Shown in pieces: positions 16,704 to 26,544 of a DNA stretch of 52,836 bases (its first letter is position 1; each line of letters begins with the position of its first letter). A program made the position numbers and the translations under genes. This DNA is from SIG452 sp045631485 (GTDB lineage: Bacteria; Bacillota; Clostridia; UMGS1840): NCBI GenBank assembly GCA_045631485.1, contig JAZQUU010000024.1, forward strand, positions 1 to 52,836, read 5' to 3'. Below the pieces are notes generated by a model. It was given only the letters and a program-made list of their open reading frames with translations. It ran no database searches and was not told the origin of the DNA.

Positions 16704-18455
16704 ATGGCATTAGATGCCAACACATTGGCGGCCCTAGCTTACGAGCTTGATTGTAAGCTTCGAGGCGGACGAATTGATAAAGTATATCAGATGTCACGCT
16801 CCTCTGTGCTTCTGACGGTGCGTTCTTTGGGAGAAAATTATCGTTTGTTATTATCCTGCGATGCTTCCAAAGGGCGTATTTGCCTTACCAATCAAACCTT
16901 TGAAAATCCCGATATGCCGCCGGTGTTTTGTATGCTGATGCGAAAACATTTAGCAGGCGGAAAGCTGCTTAGCGTGGAAGCAATTCCCAATGAGAGAATT
17001 GTCACCTTGGTGATTGAAAGCACCAATGAGCTTTTTGAAGTGACTCCCAAAAAACTGATTTTAGAACCTATGGGAAAACACTCCAACATCATTTTAACCG
17101 ACGAAAATAACCGCATCATTGATGCCATTCGTCATATTGATTTCACCTTATCGGAAAAACGGCAGGTGTTACCCGGTCTGTTTTACGAATTTCCTCCCGT
17201 GCAGGATAAAATTGATGTGCACTCTTTATCGGAAGAAGAATTTTTCTCTCATTTTAATGAGGTTTGTCCGAGAGATGAAATCTCCAAAAAACTGATGGAT
17301 GATTTTTTGGGAATGTCTCCCATTTTAGCAAGAGAAATCGAGTACCAAAGCGGCGGTGATTTCAAAAAAGCAGGGGAGATTTATTGGAATTATTTGAATA
17401 AACTTTCCGAAAAACAATTCACTCCCACCTTGCTTTATAAAAAAGGAACCAAAGAACCCAAGGATTTATATATTTGGGATATTTTTCAGTATGGTGATTT
17501 TTTTGATAAGCACTCTTGTGAAACCGTCAATGAGTGCGTAGATTTGTTCTATAAAAGTAAGGAAACCAAACGCCGTTTGGAAGAAAAGAGAGATTCGGTA
17601 TCTCAGATTGTTGAGAAGAATTTATCCCGTTTATATAAGAAAATTGATATCCACGAAAAGAACTTAAAAAAAGCGGAAAAGAAAGACCGTTACCGCATTT
17701 ATGCAGAGCTTTTAACGGCGAATTTATATCAGCTTACTGAAAATAAAAAAGAGGTGACACTCCCCAATTATTACGAGGAAAATGCACCCCTTACCATTCC
17801 GCTTGATGAAACCATTTCACCTTCCCGCAATGCCAAAAAGTATTTTGAAAAATACAATAAAGAGAAGAATATGGAGAAAATTTCCCGTGAAATGCTAACA
17901 GAACTTCACGAAGAAATTAAGTATTTGGAGGGTGTTCGTGATTTACTGGAGATATGTGATGATGAAAAAACCATCGCAGAAATCAAAGAAGAGCTTGTGA
18001 TGGGTGGTTACGCTTCCGACCATCATAAGAATAACAAAAATGGAAAAAATAGCAAAAAGCAAAAAGAAGCCAAAATAACTCGTCCTATGGAGTTTTTATC
18101 TTCCGACGGCACTCTCATTTTATGCGGACGAAACAATCGTCAGAATGAAGAATTAACATTAAAAATTGCATCCAAATTTGATACCTGGCTTCACGTTCGG
18201 AATGTGGCAGGCTCCCACGTGGTGATAAGAAACCAAGGGGAGAAGGTCTCCGATGAAACCTTATACGAAGCGGCATTGGTTGCGGCAGCGTATTCCAAGG
18301 CGGCAAACGATACCAAAGTCAGCGTGGAATATACCAAAGTAAAATATGTGAAGAAAGCGTCAGGTGCCAAACCCGGTATGGTGATATATGATAATTTTGA
18401 AACAATTATTGTGGAACCCGATGCTAAGCGTGTTGAAAGGATGCAAAAAAAGTAA
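16704..18455 (+). CDS. rqcH: Ribosome quality-control factor RqcH (NFACT / FbpA family)
   Basis: RqcH recruits alanyl-tRNA to obstructed 50S subunits and adds C-terminal Ala tails that mark stalled chains for Clp proteases. The 583-aa protein has the full family layout: NFACT-N (MALDANTLAALAYEL at the start), HhH and coiled-coil middle, and the NFACT-R domain near 470-560 with DTWLHVRNVAGSHVVIRN. Fibronectin-binding names in databases refer to this family. An AGGAG site precedes the ATG, 24 bases after pcrA. Confidence 0.92.
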   Translation: MALDANTLAALAYELDCKLRGGRIDKVYQMSRSSVLLTVRSLGENYRLLLSCDASKGRICLTNQTFENPDMPPVFCMLMRKHLAGGKLLSVEAIPNERIVTLVIESTNELFEVTPKKLILEPMGKHSNIILTDENNRIIDAIRHIDFTLSEKRQVLPGLFYEFPPVQDKIDVHSLSEEEFFSHFNEVCPRDEISKKLMDDFLGMSPILAREIEYQSGGDFKKAGEIYWNYLNKLSEKQFTPTLLYKKGTKEPKDLYIWDIFQYGDFFDKHSCETVNECVDLFYKSKETKRRLEEKRDSVSQIVEKNLSRLYKKIDIHEKNLKKAEKKDRYRIYAELLTANLYQLTENKKEVTLPNYYEENAPLTIPLDETISPSRNAKKYFEKYNKEKNMEKISREMLTELHEEIKYLEGVRDLLEICDDEKTIAEIKEELVMGGYASDHHKNNKNGKNSKKQKEAKITRPMEFLSSDGTLILCGRNNRQNEELTLKIASKFDTWLHVRNVAGSHVVIRNQGEKVSDETLYEAALVAAAYSKAANDTKVSVEYTKVKYVKKASGAKPGMVIYDNFETIIVEPDAKRVERMQKK

Positions 18456-18476
18456 AGAAACAGAGGATCAAAGAAA

Positions 18477-19997
18477 ATGGTTACTTGTTATACTTGCGGA
18501 TTAAACGGAATTGAATCCTATATCGTGGATATTGAAGCAGATGTGACCAAATCTCTGCCTCAGTATGATGTGGTAGGGTTAGCGGATACTGCCATCAAAG
18601 AGTCCAAAGAGCGTGTGAGAAGCGGTATCAAGAATTCGGGATTTTCGTTTCCGGCGAGAAAAATCACCATCAATCTGGCACCTGCTGCCGTGAGAAAAGA
18701 GGGCACTCATTACGATTTGCCTATGGCAGTTGCCTTAATCGGTGCCATGGAAGAAATTCCCAATCTCAATCAGTATGTGATGCTGGGTGAGTTATCCTTA
18801 TCGGGAGAAATCCGTGGTGTTAGCGGTGTTTTGCCTATGGCAGATGCCGCATTAAAAAACGGTTATCAAAAAATGATAGTTCCCTTGGATAACGCCAAAG
18901 AAGCGGCGTTGGTGCCGGGACTTTCGGTGTATGCCGTAAACAATCTTCGGGAAGTGATTTCTTTCTTAAAAGGAGAATTGGAAATCTTCCCCTTTGAAAA
19001 CGAAAGTGAAATTGATTTTAGTGTGATAGATTCCAGATTAGATTTTGCAGATGTAAAAGGTCAGGAAAACGCCAAACGTGCGTTAGAAGTGGCTTGCAGC
19101 GGAGGACACAGCATCTTAATGAGCGGAACTCCCGGCTCGGGGAAAACCATGTTATCCAAGCGTGTTCCCGGGATTTTACCGCCGCTTACATTCTCCGAAT
19201 CTATGGAAGTGACCAAAATTTACTCGGTTTGCTCTTTGGTTTCCAAAGACAGACCTATGATTGTGGAGAGACCTTTCAGAGCTTTGCATCATACTGCATC
19301 CACCGTCAGTATCATCGGCGGCGGAACCAAAGCAATGCCCGGTGAAATTTCTCTGGCGCATAACGGGGTACTGTTTTTAGACGAATTGCCCGAATTCAAA
19401 CGGGAAGCATTGGAAGTGCTTCGTCAACCTTTGGAAGATAAGAAAATCAATGTTACCCGTGTGAGCCGTTCGGCAGAATACCCCTGCAATTTTATGATTA
19501 TTGCGGCAATGAATCCTTGTCCTTGCGGATATCACGGTTCCGCCGTGAAGGAATGCACTTGCACATTGGATCAGATTAAGCGGTATCAGAAGAAAATATC
19601 GGGACCGCTTTTAGATAGAATCGATATTCAGATTGAAGTGCCTGCAGTAAACTACGATGAAATTTCATCCTTAGAGAGAGCAGAATCTTCGGCAGATATC
19701 AGAAAACGGGTCATCCGTTGCCGTGAACTGCAGAAGAAACGTTACGAGGGAGAAGGGATTTTAACCAATGCGGAATTAACCGCACCTTTGGTGAAAAAAT
19801 ATTGCCCTCTAACAAAAGAAGCGGAAGCAATGCTAAAACAAGCCTTTTCCGTGCTTGGCTTAACCGCAAGAGGCTACGATAAAATTATCAAAGTGGCAAG
19901 AACCATAGCGGATTTGGAAGAATCCGAACAAATCGAAATGCACCATTTAGCGGAAGCAATCAGCTACCGTGATATGGCAAATACCATGTCAGATTAA
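18477..19997 (+). CDS. comM: YifB/ComM family Mg-chelatase-like AAA+ ATPase
   Basis: The 506-aa protein has an N-terminal Lon-type fold (DVVGLADTAIKESKERV), Walker A GTPGSGKT, the Mg-chelatase segment LAHNGVLFLDELPEF as Walker B, and the MNPCPCG zinc-like motif, ending with the C-terminal helical bundle. In naturally transformable bacteria ComM promotes branch migration of integrating DNA; in Firmicutes the role is less well tested. It follows rqcH by 21 bases in the same run of genes. Confidence 0.92.
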   Translation: MVTCYTCGLNGIESYIVDIEADVTKSLPQYDVVGLADTAIKESKERVRSGIKNSGFSFPARKITINLAPAAVRKEGTHYDLPMAVALIGAMEEIPNLNQYVMLGELSLSGEIRGVSGVLPMADAALKNGYQKMIVPLDNAKEAALVPGLSVYAVNNLREVISFLKGELEIFPFENESEIDFSVIDSRLDFADVKGQENAKRALEVACSGGHSILMSGTPGSGKTMLSKRVPGILPPLTFSESMEVTKIYSVCSLVSKDRPMIVERPFRALHHTASTVSIIGGGTKAMPGEISLAHNGVLFLDELPEFKREALEVLRQPLEDKKINVTRVSRSAEYPCNFMIIAAMNPCPCGYHGSAVKECTCTLDQIKRYQKKISGPLLDRIDIQIEVPAVNYDEISSLERAESSADIRKRVIRCRELQKKRYEGEGILTNAELTAPLVKKYCPLTKEAEAMLKQAFSVLGLTARGYDKIIKVARTIADLEESEQIEMHHLAEAISYRDMANTMSD

Positions 19998-20009
19998 AAG
20001 GAACAGACC

Positions 20010-21287
20010 ATGCCGATTTACGAATACTTAAATGAATTTTCCGAAATTTCTTTTCATATGCCGGGGCATAAAGGGAAGATTCCCGTTCCCATTGTTGACG
20101 TTACCGAGCTTAGTGGTACCGATAATTTGATGTGCCCCGAAGGAATCATCAAAGAGGCGCAGGAGAAAATGGCAAAAGAACTCGGAAAAAAAGAGGCCTT
20201 CTTTTTAACAAACGGTGCCACAAGTGGCATTTTGGCAAGTATTTTGGCAACCGTTACCCCCGGGGAAACGGTGCTTGTTGACAGAAACTGTCACGCCTCG
20301 GTGATTTACGGACTAATTTTAGCAGGTGGGATTCCCAAGTTTGTGTATCCCACGGTTAACGAGGAATTCGGAATTCCCAATCCCTTATCGGCAGAGGATA
20401 TTACCTATCAAGGAGAAAAGGTTTTGATTGTTACCTCGCCAACTTACTACGGCGAGATAGCAGATATCAAAAAAATCCGTGAAAAAGTGGGAGATATTAC
20501 CATCATTCAGGACGAAGCCCACGGTGCACACTTTTATTTTGACAATTCTTTGGCATCTTGCCGAACCAACAAATCAGATTTGACGGTATTAAGCTTTCAT
20601 AAAACAATGCCTACCTTAAACCAGGGAGCACTTTTATGTAAAAACACCGATAAAATTTCGTCCAAAAAACTAAAGCAGGCAATTTCTTTGGTGCATACCA
20701 CAAGTCCGTCTTATCCCATTTTATCCTCTTTGGATTATTCGGGTTCTTACGGAAAAGAGCTGTATCAAAATAAAGTGGTTTTGGATGAAATCAAACAGTT
20801 ATCCAAGGAATTAGCAAAAAAAACACCTCTTAAAATCTTAAATAATCAGGACTCTTATAAGTTGCTTTTAAATTGTGACGGCACCAATTATTCTGCTAAG
20901 GAATTGGAGAGTTACTTACAAAATCAGTATCAAATATACGCAGAGGGAGTGTTCGGAAACAATCTTCTTTTGATGTTTTCTTCCTGTAACACCGTGGAAG
21001 AACTAAAGATTTTATCCGATGCACTTTTGGGATTAGCTTGGGAGGAAAAAGAGACTGCCAAAACAACTTATCCGTTATTTTGGCTTCCTCAGGCGATGTC
21101 ACCGAGAGATGCCTATTTTGCAGATGGGGAGTGGGTACCCGTAAGGGAAGCAGTCGGAAGAATTTCCAAAGAAAATATTACCCGTTTTCCGCCTTGTGTT
21201 CCCATTGTAACCGTGGGGGAAGAGTTAACGGAAGAAGTGCTTTTTCAGATTCCAAATGATACCGTTTATGTGGTAACCAAATTGTAA
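20010..21287 (+). CDS. Orn/Lys/Arg decarboxylase-family PLP enzyme
   Basis: The 425-aa fold-type I PLP enzyme carries the FHMPGHKG motif near the N-terminus, FFLTNGATSGI for PLP binding, the DEAHGAH aspartate that contacts the PLP ring nitrogen, and the Schiff-base lysine in SFHKTMP. It starts 12 bases after comM, so it is probably co-transcribed. It is shorter than typical SpeA/YaaO-type decarboxylases (about 470-490 aa), chiefly in the C-terminal domain. Arginine, lysine or ornithine cannot be discriminated from sequence. Confidence 0.85.
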   Translation: MPIYEYLNEFSEISFHMPGHKGKIPVPIVDVTELSGTDNLMCPEGIIKEAQEKMAKELGKKEAFFLTNGATSGILASILATVTPGETVLVDRNCHASVIYGLILAGGIPKFVYPTVNEEFGIPNPLSAEDITYQGEKVLIVTSPTYYGEIADIKKIREKVGDITIIQDEAHGAHFYFDNSLASCRTNKSDLTVLSFHKTMPTLNQGALLCKNTDKISSKKLKQAISLVHTTSPSYPILSSLDYSGSYGKELYQNKVVLDEIKQLSKELAKKTPLKILNNQDSYKLLLNCDGTNYSAKELESYLQNQYQIYAEGVFGNNLLLMFSSCNTVEELKILSDALLGLAWEEKETAKTTYPLFWLPQAMSPRDAYFADGEWVPVREAVGRISKENITRFPPCVPIVTVGEELTEEVLFQIPNDTVYVVTKL

Positions 21288-21308
21288 AAGAAAAATCGTT
21301 TAAAACCC

Positions 21309-21337
21309 TTGCAATTTATGAAAAATTGTGGTACAAT
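21309..21337 (+). promoter_or_regulatory. Promoter of the zinc-ribbon gene
   Basis: TTGCAA (21309-21314), a 17-bp spacer and TACAAT (21332-21337) lie 49 bases before the start codon at 21386. Confidence 0.65.
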
Positions 21338-21385
21338 ACTCTTCGGCAGTGACCTTGATATGCCGCTTGGCAAAAGGAGTATCCT

Positions 21386-21568
21386 ATGATTTACGAATGC
21401 AGATTATGTAATTTTATATTTGAACGAAGAGCAGACACGATTATTTGTCCCGTTTGCGGAAAGTATTCTGTTTCCGAAGCAAGTGCGGAATCCAAAGAGA
21501 AATTCCTCGCTCTTCAGGAAGAAGAAAAACAAAAACACGAAAAAACACAAGTGAAAGAAGAACAATAA
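21386..21568 (+). CDS. Small rubredoxin-like zinc-ribbon protein
   Basis: The 60-aa protein has two knuckles, C-x2-C near the N-terminus (ECRLC) and C-x2-C at residues 21-24 (CPVC), typical of a zinc ribbon or rubredoxin-like domain. A charged Glu/Lys-rich helix follows. AAAGGAG precedes the ATG, and a strong terminator follows the stop, so it is monocistronic. Function is unknown. Confidence 0.8.
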   Translation: MIYECRLCNFIFERRADTIICPVCGKYSVSEASAESKEKFLALQEEEKQKHEKTQVKEEQ

Positions 21569-21602
21569 AAAAGGATGAACCGATTTGGTTCATCCTTTTC
21601 GT
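21567..21602. terminator. Bidirectional terminator
   Basis: AAAAGGATGAACC pairs exactly with GGTTCATCCTTTT (13 bp) around a 5-nt loop. It separates the zinc-ribbon gene from the convergent mrp gene and can serve both. Confidence 0.88.
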
Positions 21603-21610
21603 TTTCTTGT

Positions 21611-22444
21611 TTAATTTAGATTCATAGCATCCAGTAATGCTTTCATATCGGAGAAGAAGCTGATATTAGCGTCTTCCAGATTACCCGCATCGCATAAAGA
21701 TGCGATTTCGGGATTGATAGGCAGTTTTGCCAACACGGGAATCCCGAAATTTTCGGCAATTTCGTCAATATGGCTTTCACCGAAGACACTGATTTTTTTG
21801 CCGCAGTCGGGGCATTCCAGATAACTGTAATTTTCAATCAGGCCTAAAATCGGAATGTTCATCAGTTGTGCCATTCTTACCGCTTTGGTCACAATCATGG
21901 AAACCAAATCCTGAGGAGTGGTCACGATGATGATGCCGTCCACGGGAATGGATTGGAACACGGTTAATGCAACATCGCCGGTTCCGGGAGGCATATCAAT
22001 AAACATAAAGTCCACGTCTTTCCAAACCACGTCGGTCCAGAACTGTTTTACCGCACCGCCAATTACCGGACCTCTCCATACCACGGGTTCGGTTTCGTCG
22101 GGGAGCAGGGAATTGATGGAAATGGTTTTGATACCGCTCTTGGTAACAACGGGGTACATTCCCACCTCATCACCGGTAGCTTTTTCGGTTAATCCGAATA
22201 CTTTGGGGATGGAGGGGCCTGTGATGTCTGCATCTAAAATGGCAGTTTCATAACCTGCCTTACGGGAGGTAATTGCCATTAGCGAGGTCACTAAGGATTT
22301 CCCAACGCCGCCTTTTCCGCTGACAACACCGATGACTTTCTTAATATTGGAAAGTGTATGGGGTTTTTCTAAAAAACTTTTGGGGTCACGGGATGCACAG
22401 TTTTCCTGGCAACTGCTGCAATCGTGGGTACAATTTTCGTTCAT
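21611..22444 (-). CDS. mrp: Mrp/NBP35 family Fe-S carrier ATPase
   Basis: This P-loop ATPase carries and delivers Fe-S clusters. The deviant Walker A is GKGGVGKS near residues 44-51, and the switch region FMFIDMPPGTGDV and the C-x2-C cluster site ECPDC are present. The short Cys-rich N-terminus (CTHDCSSCQENC) resembles that of NBP35-type proteins, so an additional N-terminal cluster is possible. At 277 aa it lacks the MIP18 domain found in some Mrp proteins. It has its own consensus promoter. Confidence 0.92.
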   Translation of the reverse strand: MNENCTHDCSSCQENCASRDPKSFLEKPHTLSNIKKVIGVVSGKGGVGKSLVTSLMAITSRKAGYETAILDADITGPSIPKVFGLTEKATGDEVGMYPVVTKSGIKTISINSLLPDETEPVVWRGPVIGGAVKQFWTDVVWKDVDFMFIDMPPGTGDVALTVFQSIPVDGIIIVTTPQDLVSMIVTKAVRMAQLMNIPILGLIENYSYLECPDCGKKISVFGESHIDEIAENFGIPVLAKLPINPEIASLCDAGNLEDANISFFSDMKALLDAMNLN

Positions 22445-22487
22445 GTTTCATCTTCCTTTCAAAGGGGTAATATCGTTATCTGCCATT

Positions 22488-22516
22488 AGTATAGCACCAA
22501 TTCAAATGCTTGTCAA
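22488..22516 (-). promoter_or_regulatory. Promoter of mrp
   Basis: On the minus strand TTGACA (22511-22516) and TATACT (22488-22493) are separated by 17 bp, 43 bases before the start codon. Confidence 0.82.
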
Positions 22517-22532
22517 ATATTTTAGAGGAAAA

Positions 22533-22566
22533 ATAAAAGAGAGTTCCTGGGAACTCTCTTTTTTGT
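22533..22566 (-). terminator. Terminator of the alpha-galactosidase gene
   Basis: AAAAGAGAGTTCC pairs with GGAACTCTCTTTT (13 bp) around a 2-nt loop next to the stop of the minus-strand glycosidase gene. Confidence 0.88.
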
Positions 22567-22567
22567 T

Positions 22568-24490
22568 TTAGAATTTATAAATTTGAATGATGCCTTGTGC
22601 TTTTTCTAAGGTTGCTTTTAATTTGCCGTCGGAAGTTAACTCCAGCTTACCGTCGCCAAAGGATTCGCAAAGAGTAATCGGTCTGCTTGCATCCAGATGA
22701 ATCTCAAAGGTTGCTTCGCTTTCGGGATTATCCACATTGTTGATCACTCTAAAGAAGCCGATGCCTTTTTCGGGACATTCAAACTGTTCTGCATAGAAAT
22801 CTTTGGTGCTTTTTCTGCATTCTGTTAAGGGGTAGTAGTTACCATCTGTAATCAGGGGAGCGGTTTTTTCCCAGAAGGGCATAAATTCTTTCTTCATGGC
22901 AAGTCCTTTTTCATCATCCATAAATAAGAACTGCATTGCAGGAGCTAAGGAGCAAACCACCGCAAATTTATCGGGAGCCTGATAATATGCAGGACGATAT
23001 CTGTTGTTTTCGTCACGGTAATCAAAGGTGTGAGAGCGGTAGTAGGGAATCCATTCATCCATATAGCGGAACTGTTTTTGCTTGATGGGATGAGAACCAT
23101 ATCCGATATCGGTGTAATGGAAAGGAACGCTCATTTTTAAGGTTTCGATTTCGTTGCGTCTTCCGCCGGATGCACATAAGTCAAAGAGCAGACCGGGGTT
23201 TCTTTCCGCCAATGTTTTCCAAAAACGGATGTGTCCCTGAATATGGGCATTTTCAATAGCACCGATTCGATCTTGGGTTTCGTGCTTAATCCAGTAGGGA
23301 GCAGGGTTAAAGTTAAAGTCTTCACGATAAACGGTAACGCCGCTTTCTTTGATGATGGAATCCACTCTGTCAATTAACCAATCCACACACTCGGGCACTG
23401 CATAGTTTAACAATCCGAAATCGTTGGTGTCTGCACCGTTGGATTCCAAAATCCAATCGGGATGCTCTAAAAACAACTCGGTATCACGGATGACACGCTC
23501 CGGTTCAAACCAAAGCAAAAAGTGCATACCAAGTTCCTTACATTTCTTTCCAATGTCTCCCATTCCGTTGGGAAAACGTTTTGGGTCGGGACGCCAGTTA
23601 CCCAACAGACTCCATTTGTTATCACAATCGTACCAACCGGCATCAACCCACCAAAGATTGCCCAAATCACCTTTTTTTACGTGGTTTTCCATGGCAGTAA
23701 TCTGATGCTCGGTCGTGATTCCGCAATGCTCGTCAAAGCCTGCCATGTGTTCTGCCTGAGTAATTATAGGCTGCAGGGGAACGCCGTTTACTTTGGGAGT
23801 GTTGTGTTTTCTGAACCAATGTCTCCATTGATTGTTGCTCACGTTTTCGTCGGTATCGCAGAACATTAAGGTGATAGATGGGGTTCGCACGGTTTCGCCG
23901 GGATGCAAACTGATGTTGAATCTGGACCAAAGCCCGATTCTTGCATAAGTATGATAGCTTCCGTCTTCGGCTCTTCTGGAATCCAAAAGTGCTTTCCAGG
24001 TGCCAAGCCATCCCATTGCGATACGAACTTCGTATTCATCCAACTTACATTTAAAGAAGGGAGAAACACCGCAGCAGGGAAGTCCGTTGATGGGTTCTAA
24101 AATTAAGCGCTCCATCAACTGTTCGGTGTGAGATTCAAAGCCTCTCTGGTCCCAGGTATCGCCGGAATAGTATGTCACCACGGGGTTGTTGCCGGGGAAA
24201 ATTTCGTCAAAGATAGAAATATCACGCACAACCTTACTGTCGGTGTCCGCTTTGTTGGTCACATACGCCACATATTCCACCACGGGGAAGTCGGCATAGG
24301 TTGTCATAATGAATTTTAATTCCAGACCGTCTTCGTTGGTACCGCAGAAGGTGGTGGTGGTCACACCGTCTTTTTCTTCGGTAACTACGGTAGGATGATA
24401 GTTTTCGGGAATCCCATGGATTCCGTCAGGTCCGTAGAGAAAGCTTAAAGGTAGCTTAGTGGGGTCTGTGTAAATATATTTGTTTACCAT
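22568..24490 (-). CDS. Glycoside hydrolase family 36 alpha-galactosidase-like enzyme
   Basis: The 640-aa protein has an N-terminal beta-supersandwich and a TIM barrel. Barrel motifs include WWVDAGWYD, FLLWFEPERV, the likely nucleophile aspartate in YREDFNF, the glycine-rich LCASGGRR, and YTDIGYG. There is no signal peptide, so it acts in the cytoplasm on imported alpha-galactosides. It is shorter than classical GH36 enzymes (about 720 aa). No sugar transporter lies beside it. The minus-strand start has AAAAGGAG upstream. Confidence 0.85.
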   Translation of the reverse strand: MVNKYIYTDPTKLPLSFLYGPDGIHGIPENYHPTVVTEEKDGVTTTTFCGTNEDGLELKFIMTTYADFPVVEYVAYVTNKADTDSKVVRDISIFDEIFPGNNPVVTYYSGDTWDQRGFESHTEQLMERLILEPINGLPCCGVSPFFKCKLDEYEVRIAMGWLGTWKALLDSRRAEDGSYHTYARIGLWSRFNISLHPGETVRTPSITLMFCDTDENVSNNQWRHWFRKHNTPKVNGVPLQPIITQAEHMAGFDEHCGITTEHQITAMENHVKKGDLGNLWWVDAGWYDCDNKWSLLGNWRPDPKRFPNGMGDIGKKCKELGMHFLLWFEPERVIRDTELFLEHPDWILESNGADTNDFGLLNYAVPECVDWLIDRVDSIIKESGVTVYREDFNFNPAPYWIKHETQDRIGAIENAHIQGHIRFWKTLAERNPGLLFDLCASGGRRNEIETLKMSVPFHYTDIGYGSHPIKQKQFRYMDEWIPYYRSHTFDYRDENNRYRPAYYQAPDKFAVVCSLAPAMQFLFMDDEKGLAMKKEFMPFWEKTAPLITDGNYYPLTECRKSTKDFYAEQFECPEKGIGFFRVINNVDNPESEATFEIHLDASRPITLCESFGDGKLELTSDGKLKATLEKAQGIIQIYKF

Positions 24491-24573
24491 TTTCGTTGTG
24501 CTCCTTTTGATGGTTTATCACAAGAATCTCTCATTTTGAAGTTGTTTTTGAGATATAATTGCATCTACCCCGT

Positions 24574-24602
24574 AGTATATCACGGTTTTGATGGCTTGTC
24601 AA
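24574..24602 (-). promoter_or_regulatory. Promoter of the alpha-galactosidase gene
   Basis: On the minus strand TTGACA (24597-24602), 17 bp and TATACT (24574-24579) lie upstream of the glycosidase start at 24490. I saw no clear operator palindrome or cre site overlapping it. Confidence 0.8.
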
Positions 24603-24633
24603 ACCATTTTGGACAGTTTTCCAATCTTTTTTC

Positions 24634-24662
24634 TTGAAAAAAAGAGAACTTTATGATAAAAT
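24634..24662 (+). promoter_or_regulatory. Promoter of the stalk-domain protein gene
   Basis: TTGAAA (24634-24639), 17 bp and TAAAAT (24657-24662) predict a transcript start near 24669. That makes the ATG at 24669 nearly leaderless and favours the downstream TTG at 24690, which has GGGAGG in its leader. Confidence 0.65.
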
Positions 24663-24689
24663 AAATTTATGATGGGAGGTTTGAAACTC

Positions 24690-25523
24690 TTGAAAAGATT
24701 TTTTTGTTTGTTATTTGTAATGTTTTTTTGTATGCGTACGGTTGCTTTTGCGGCAGACACTTACAACGGATATAACATTCCCGTGGATATTGAAATAAAC
24801 GGCCATTTCATTAGATGTGAGCAAAAACCGATTTTAATTGACGGCACCACCTATATTCCGCTTCGTGCCTTTTCGGATGCCGTTGGCGGCAGTATTTCCT
24901 GGGATGAAGCCAATCGGGCGGCGGTAATGGAAAAGGGCGGACATTCTTTTATGTTTTATCCCGATAATAACCGTTGTGTGATTGACGGGACAGATGCCGC
25001 ATATACCTCTGTGTTGTATCATAATTTGACCTTTATACCCGTGAGAGCGGTTTCCGAAACATTGGGGTATGATGTGGTGTGGGATGATTTTTATCTTGTG
25101 GTAAAGATCACGGCTCCTAATGTGGAGATTCCCGGGGAATTTCGTGAGTATTCTTATACCTATGAAGATGTGCTCTATCTTGGGAAAATCACTCAGATTG
25201 AAAGCGGATATGAACCCTTTGCGGTGAAATTAGGGGTTGCGGGAACGGTGGTAAACCGTGTGAAATCTCCCAAGTTTCCCAATACGGTGAAAGGGGTTGT
25301 TTTGGATACCAAATACGGTGTTCAGTTTCCACCTGCCCACACTTCCAAAATTGATGTAACACCCACCAAAGATACCATGATTGCAGCAAAATGCGCCTTA
25401 AACGGTGTGCAGGTGGTTGGAAATTCCTTGTATTTTATTGATACCAATGTGTCGCAAAAATCCTGGGCACACAACAACAGACCCTTTTATTGCGAAATAC
25501 AAGGGATGAACTTTTATGAATAA
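24690..25523 (+). CDS. Secreted protein with copper-amine-oxidase-type N-terminal (stalk) domain
   Basis: A signal peptide (KRFFCLLFVMFFC to TVAFAA) is followed by a stalk domain at roughly 25-130, with the paired repeats TYIPLRAFSDAVGGSISWD and FIPVRAVSETLGYDVVWD. This domain is a wall-associated module; the copper enzyme itself is absent. The C-terminal half is unassigned. I take the TTG at 24690 as start because GGGAGG lies 10 nt upstream and the promoter predicts a transcript start near 24669. The ATG at 24669 would add seven residues. Confidence 0.78.
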   Translation: MKRFFCLLFVMFFCMRTVAFAADTYNGYNIPVDIEINGHFIRCEQKPILIDGTTYIPLRAFSDAVGGSISWDEANRAAVMEKGGHSFMFYPDNNRCVIDGTDAAYTSVLYHNLTFIPVRAVSETLGYDVVWDDFYLVVKITAPNVEIPGEFREYSYTYEDVLYLGKITQIESGYEPFAVKLGVAGTVVNRVKSPKFPNTVKGVVLDTKYGVQFPPAHTSKIDVTPTKDTMIAAKCALNGVQVVGNSLYFIDTNVSQKSWAHNNRPFYCEIQGMNFYE

Positions 25524-26538
25524 GAAGGTTAACGCTATGAACTATCGTGAAGAAAAAGAAGCATCAAAATGCTATAAAGAGCAATATGTGGCAGGATTGT
25601 CTGCTTTGATTGCAGAGCGAGAAGAAATTTGCCGAAAAAATCGGGAAGAATGTGCAAACGATATTTTTAAAAATCCCGAACAGTATCGGGAAAATTTGCG
25701 GAAGATGTTGGGTTGGCCATTGGTGGACTATCAGTCGGAACCGATGCCCGAGCCCAAAAAGGAAAAACTATCCGACGAAGATGGTTATTCTGTTTATCGG
25801 ATGCAGTTTGAAATTCTAAAAGGCGTGGTTTTCACGGGATTGTTTTTTAAAGTGAATGCCCCAAAAGCGCCTTTGGTGATTTTTCAGCACGGCGGAGCAG
25901 GAACTCCCGAGTTTGTGGCAGGAGTGTACGGTTCTTCCGAGTATTATTATGATGTGATTCAAAAGCTTTTAAAAGAGGGTGCCAATGTGTTTGCACCCCA
26001 ACTGTTACTGTGGGATAACACTTATGGTGTGGATTATGACCGTAAGGAGATGGACGCTCGGTTAAAACGGGTAGGTTCTTCCATTACTGCCGTGGAATTG
26101 CACGGGATTTTTTCGGTACTTGATTATTTTGAAAAACAGGACTATATTTCCGATTTCGGAATGGTGGGATTATCCTACGGCGGATTTTACACTTTATACA
26201 CCGCCGCTTTGGATACCCGTATCAAAAGTGCGGTTTCCTGCGCATTTTTTAATGAACGAAAACAATATGCATACAGCGACTGGACTTGGTTTGAATCTGC
26301 TAAGTTGTTGGACGATGCGGAGATTGCTTGTCTCATTTATCCCCGAAAACTGTGTATCGAGCTTGGTAACCGTGACGATTTGTTTTCCTTTGATAGCGGA
26401 AAAAAAGAGCTCGAACGCCTGAAGAAGCTTTGCTCGGAAGTCGGATGTGATTGGCTTTCCTTTGTGGAGTTTGACGGCATTCACGAATTTTGCTCCGATA
26501 CCGAGCCTCTTGCCAAGTTGGTGGCAGATTTAAAATAA
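25516..26538 (+). CDS. Alpha/beta hydrolase (acetyl-xylan-esterase / dienelactone-hydrolase-like)
   Basis: The 340-aa cytoplasmic protein has the alpha/beta hydrolase fold. The oxyanion-side motif QHGGAG, the nucleophile elbow GLSYGG, the acid in GNRDDLF and the histidine in DGIHEF form a plausible Ser-Asp-His triad. ATG 25516 overlaps the previous gene's stop. ATG 25537 has AGAAGG at ideal spacing and is an equally good start (333 aa). The substrate is unknown; the neighbouring GH36 enzyme hints at esterified carbohydrates, which is only inference. Confidence 0.78.
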   Translation: MNKKVNAMNYREEKEASKCYKEQYVAGLSALIAEREEICRKNREECANDIFKNPEQYRENLRKMLGWPLVDYQSEPMPEPKKEKLSDEDGYSVYRMQFEILKGVVFTGLFFKVNAPKAPLVIFQHGGAGTPEFVAGVYGSSEYYYDVIQKLLKEGANVFAPQLLLWDNTYGVDYDRKEMDARLKRVGSSITAVELHGIFSVLDYFEKQDYISDFGMVGLSYGGFYTLYTAALDTRIKSAVSCAFFNERKQYAYSDWTWFESAKLLDDAEIACLIYPRKLCIELGNRDDLFSFDSGKKELERLKKLCSEVGCDWLSFVEFDGIHEFCSDTEPLAKLVADLK

Positions 26539-26544
26539 CGAAAA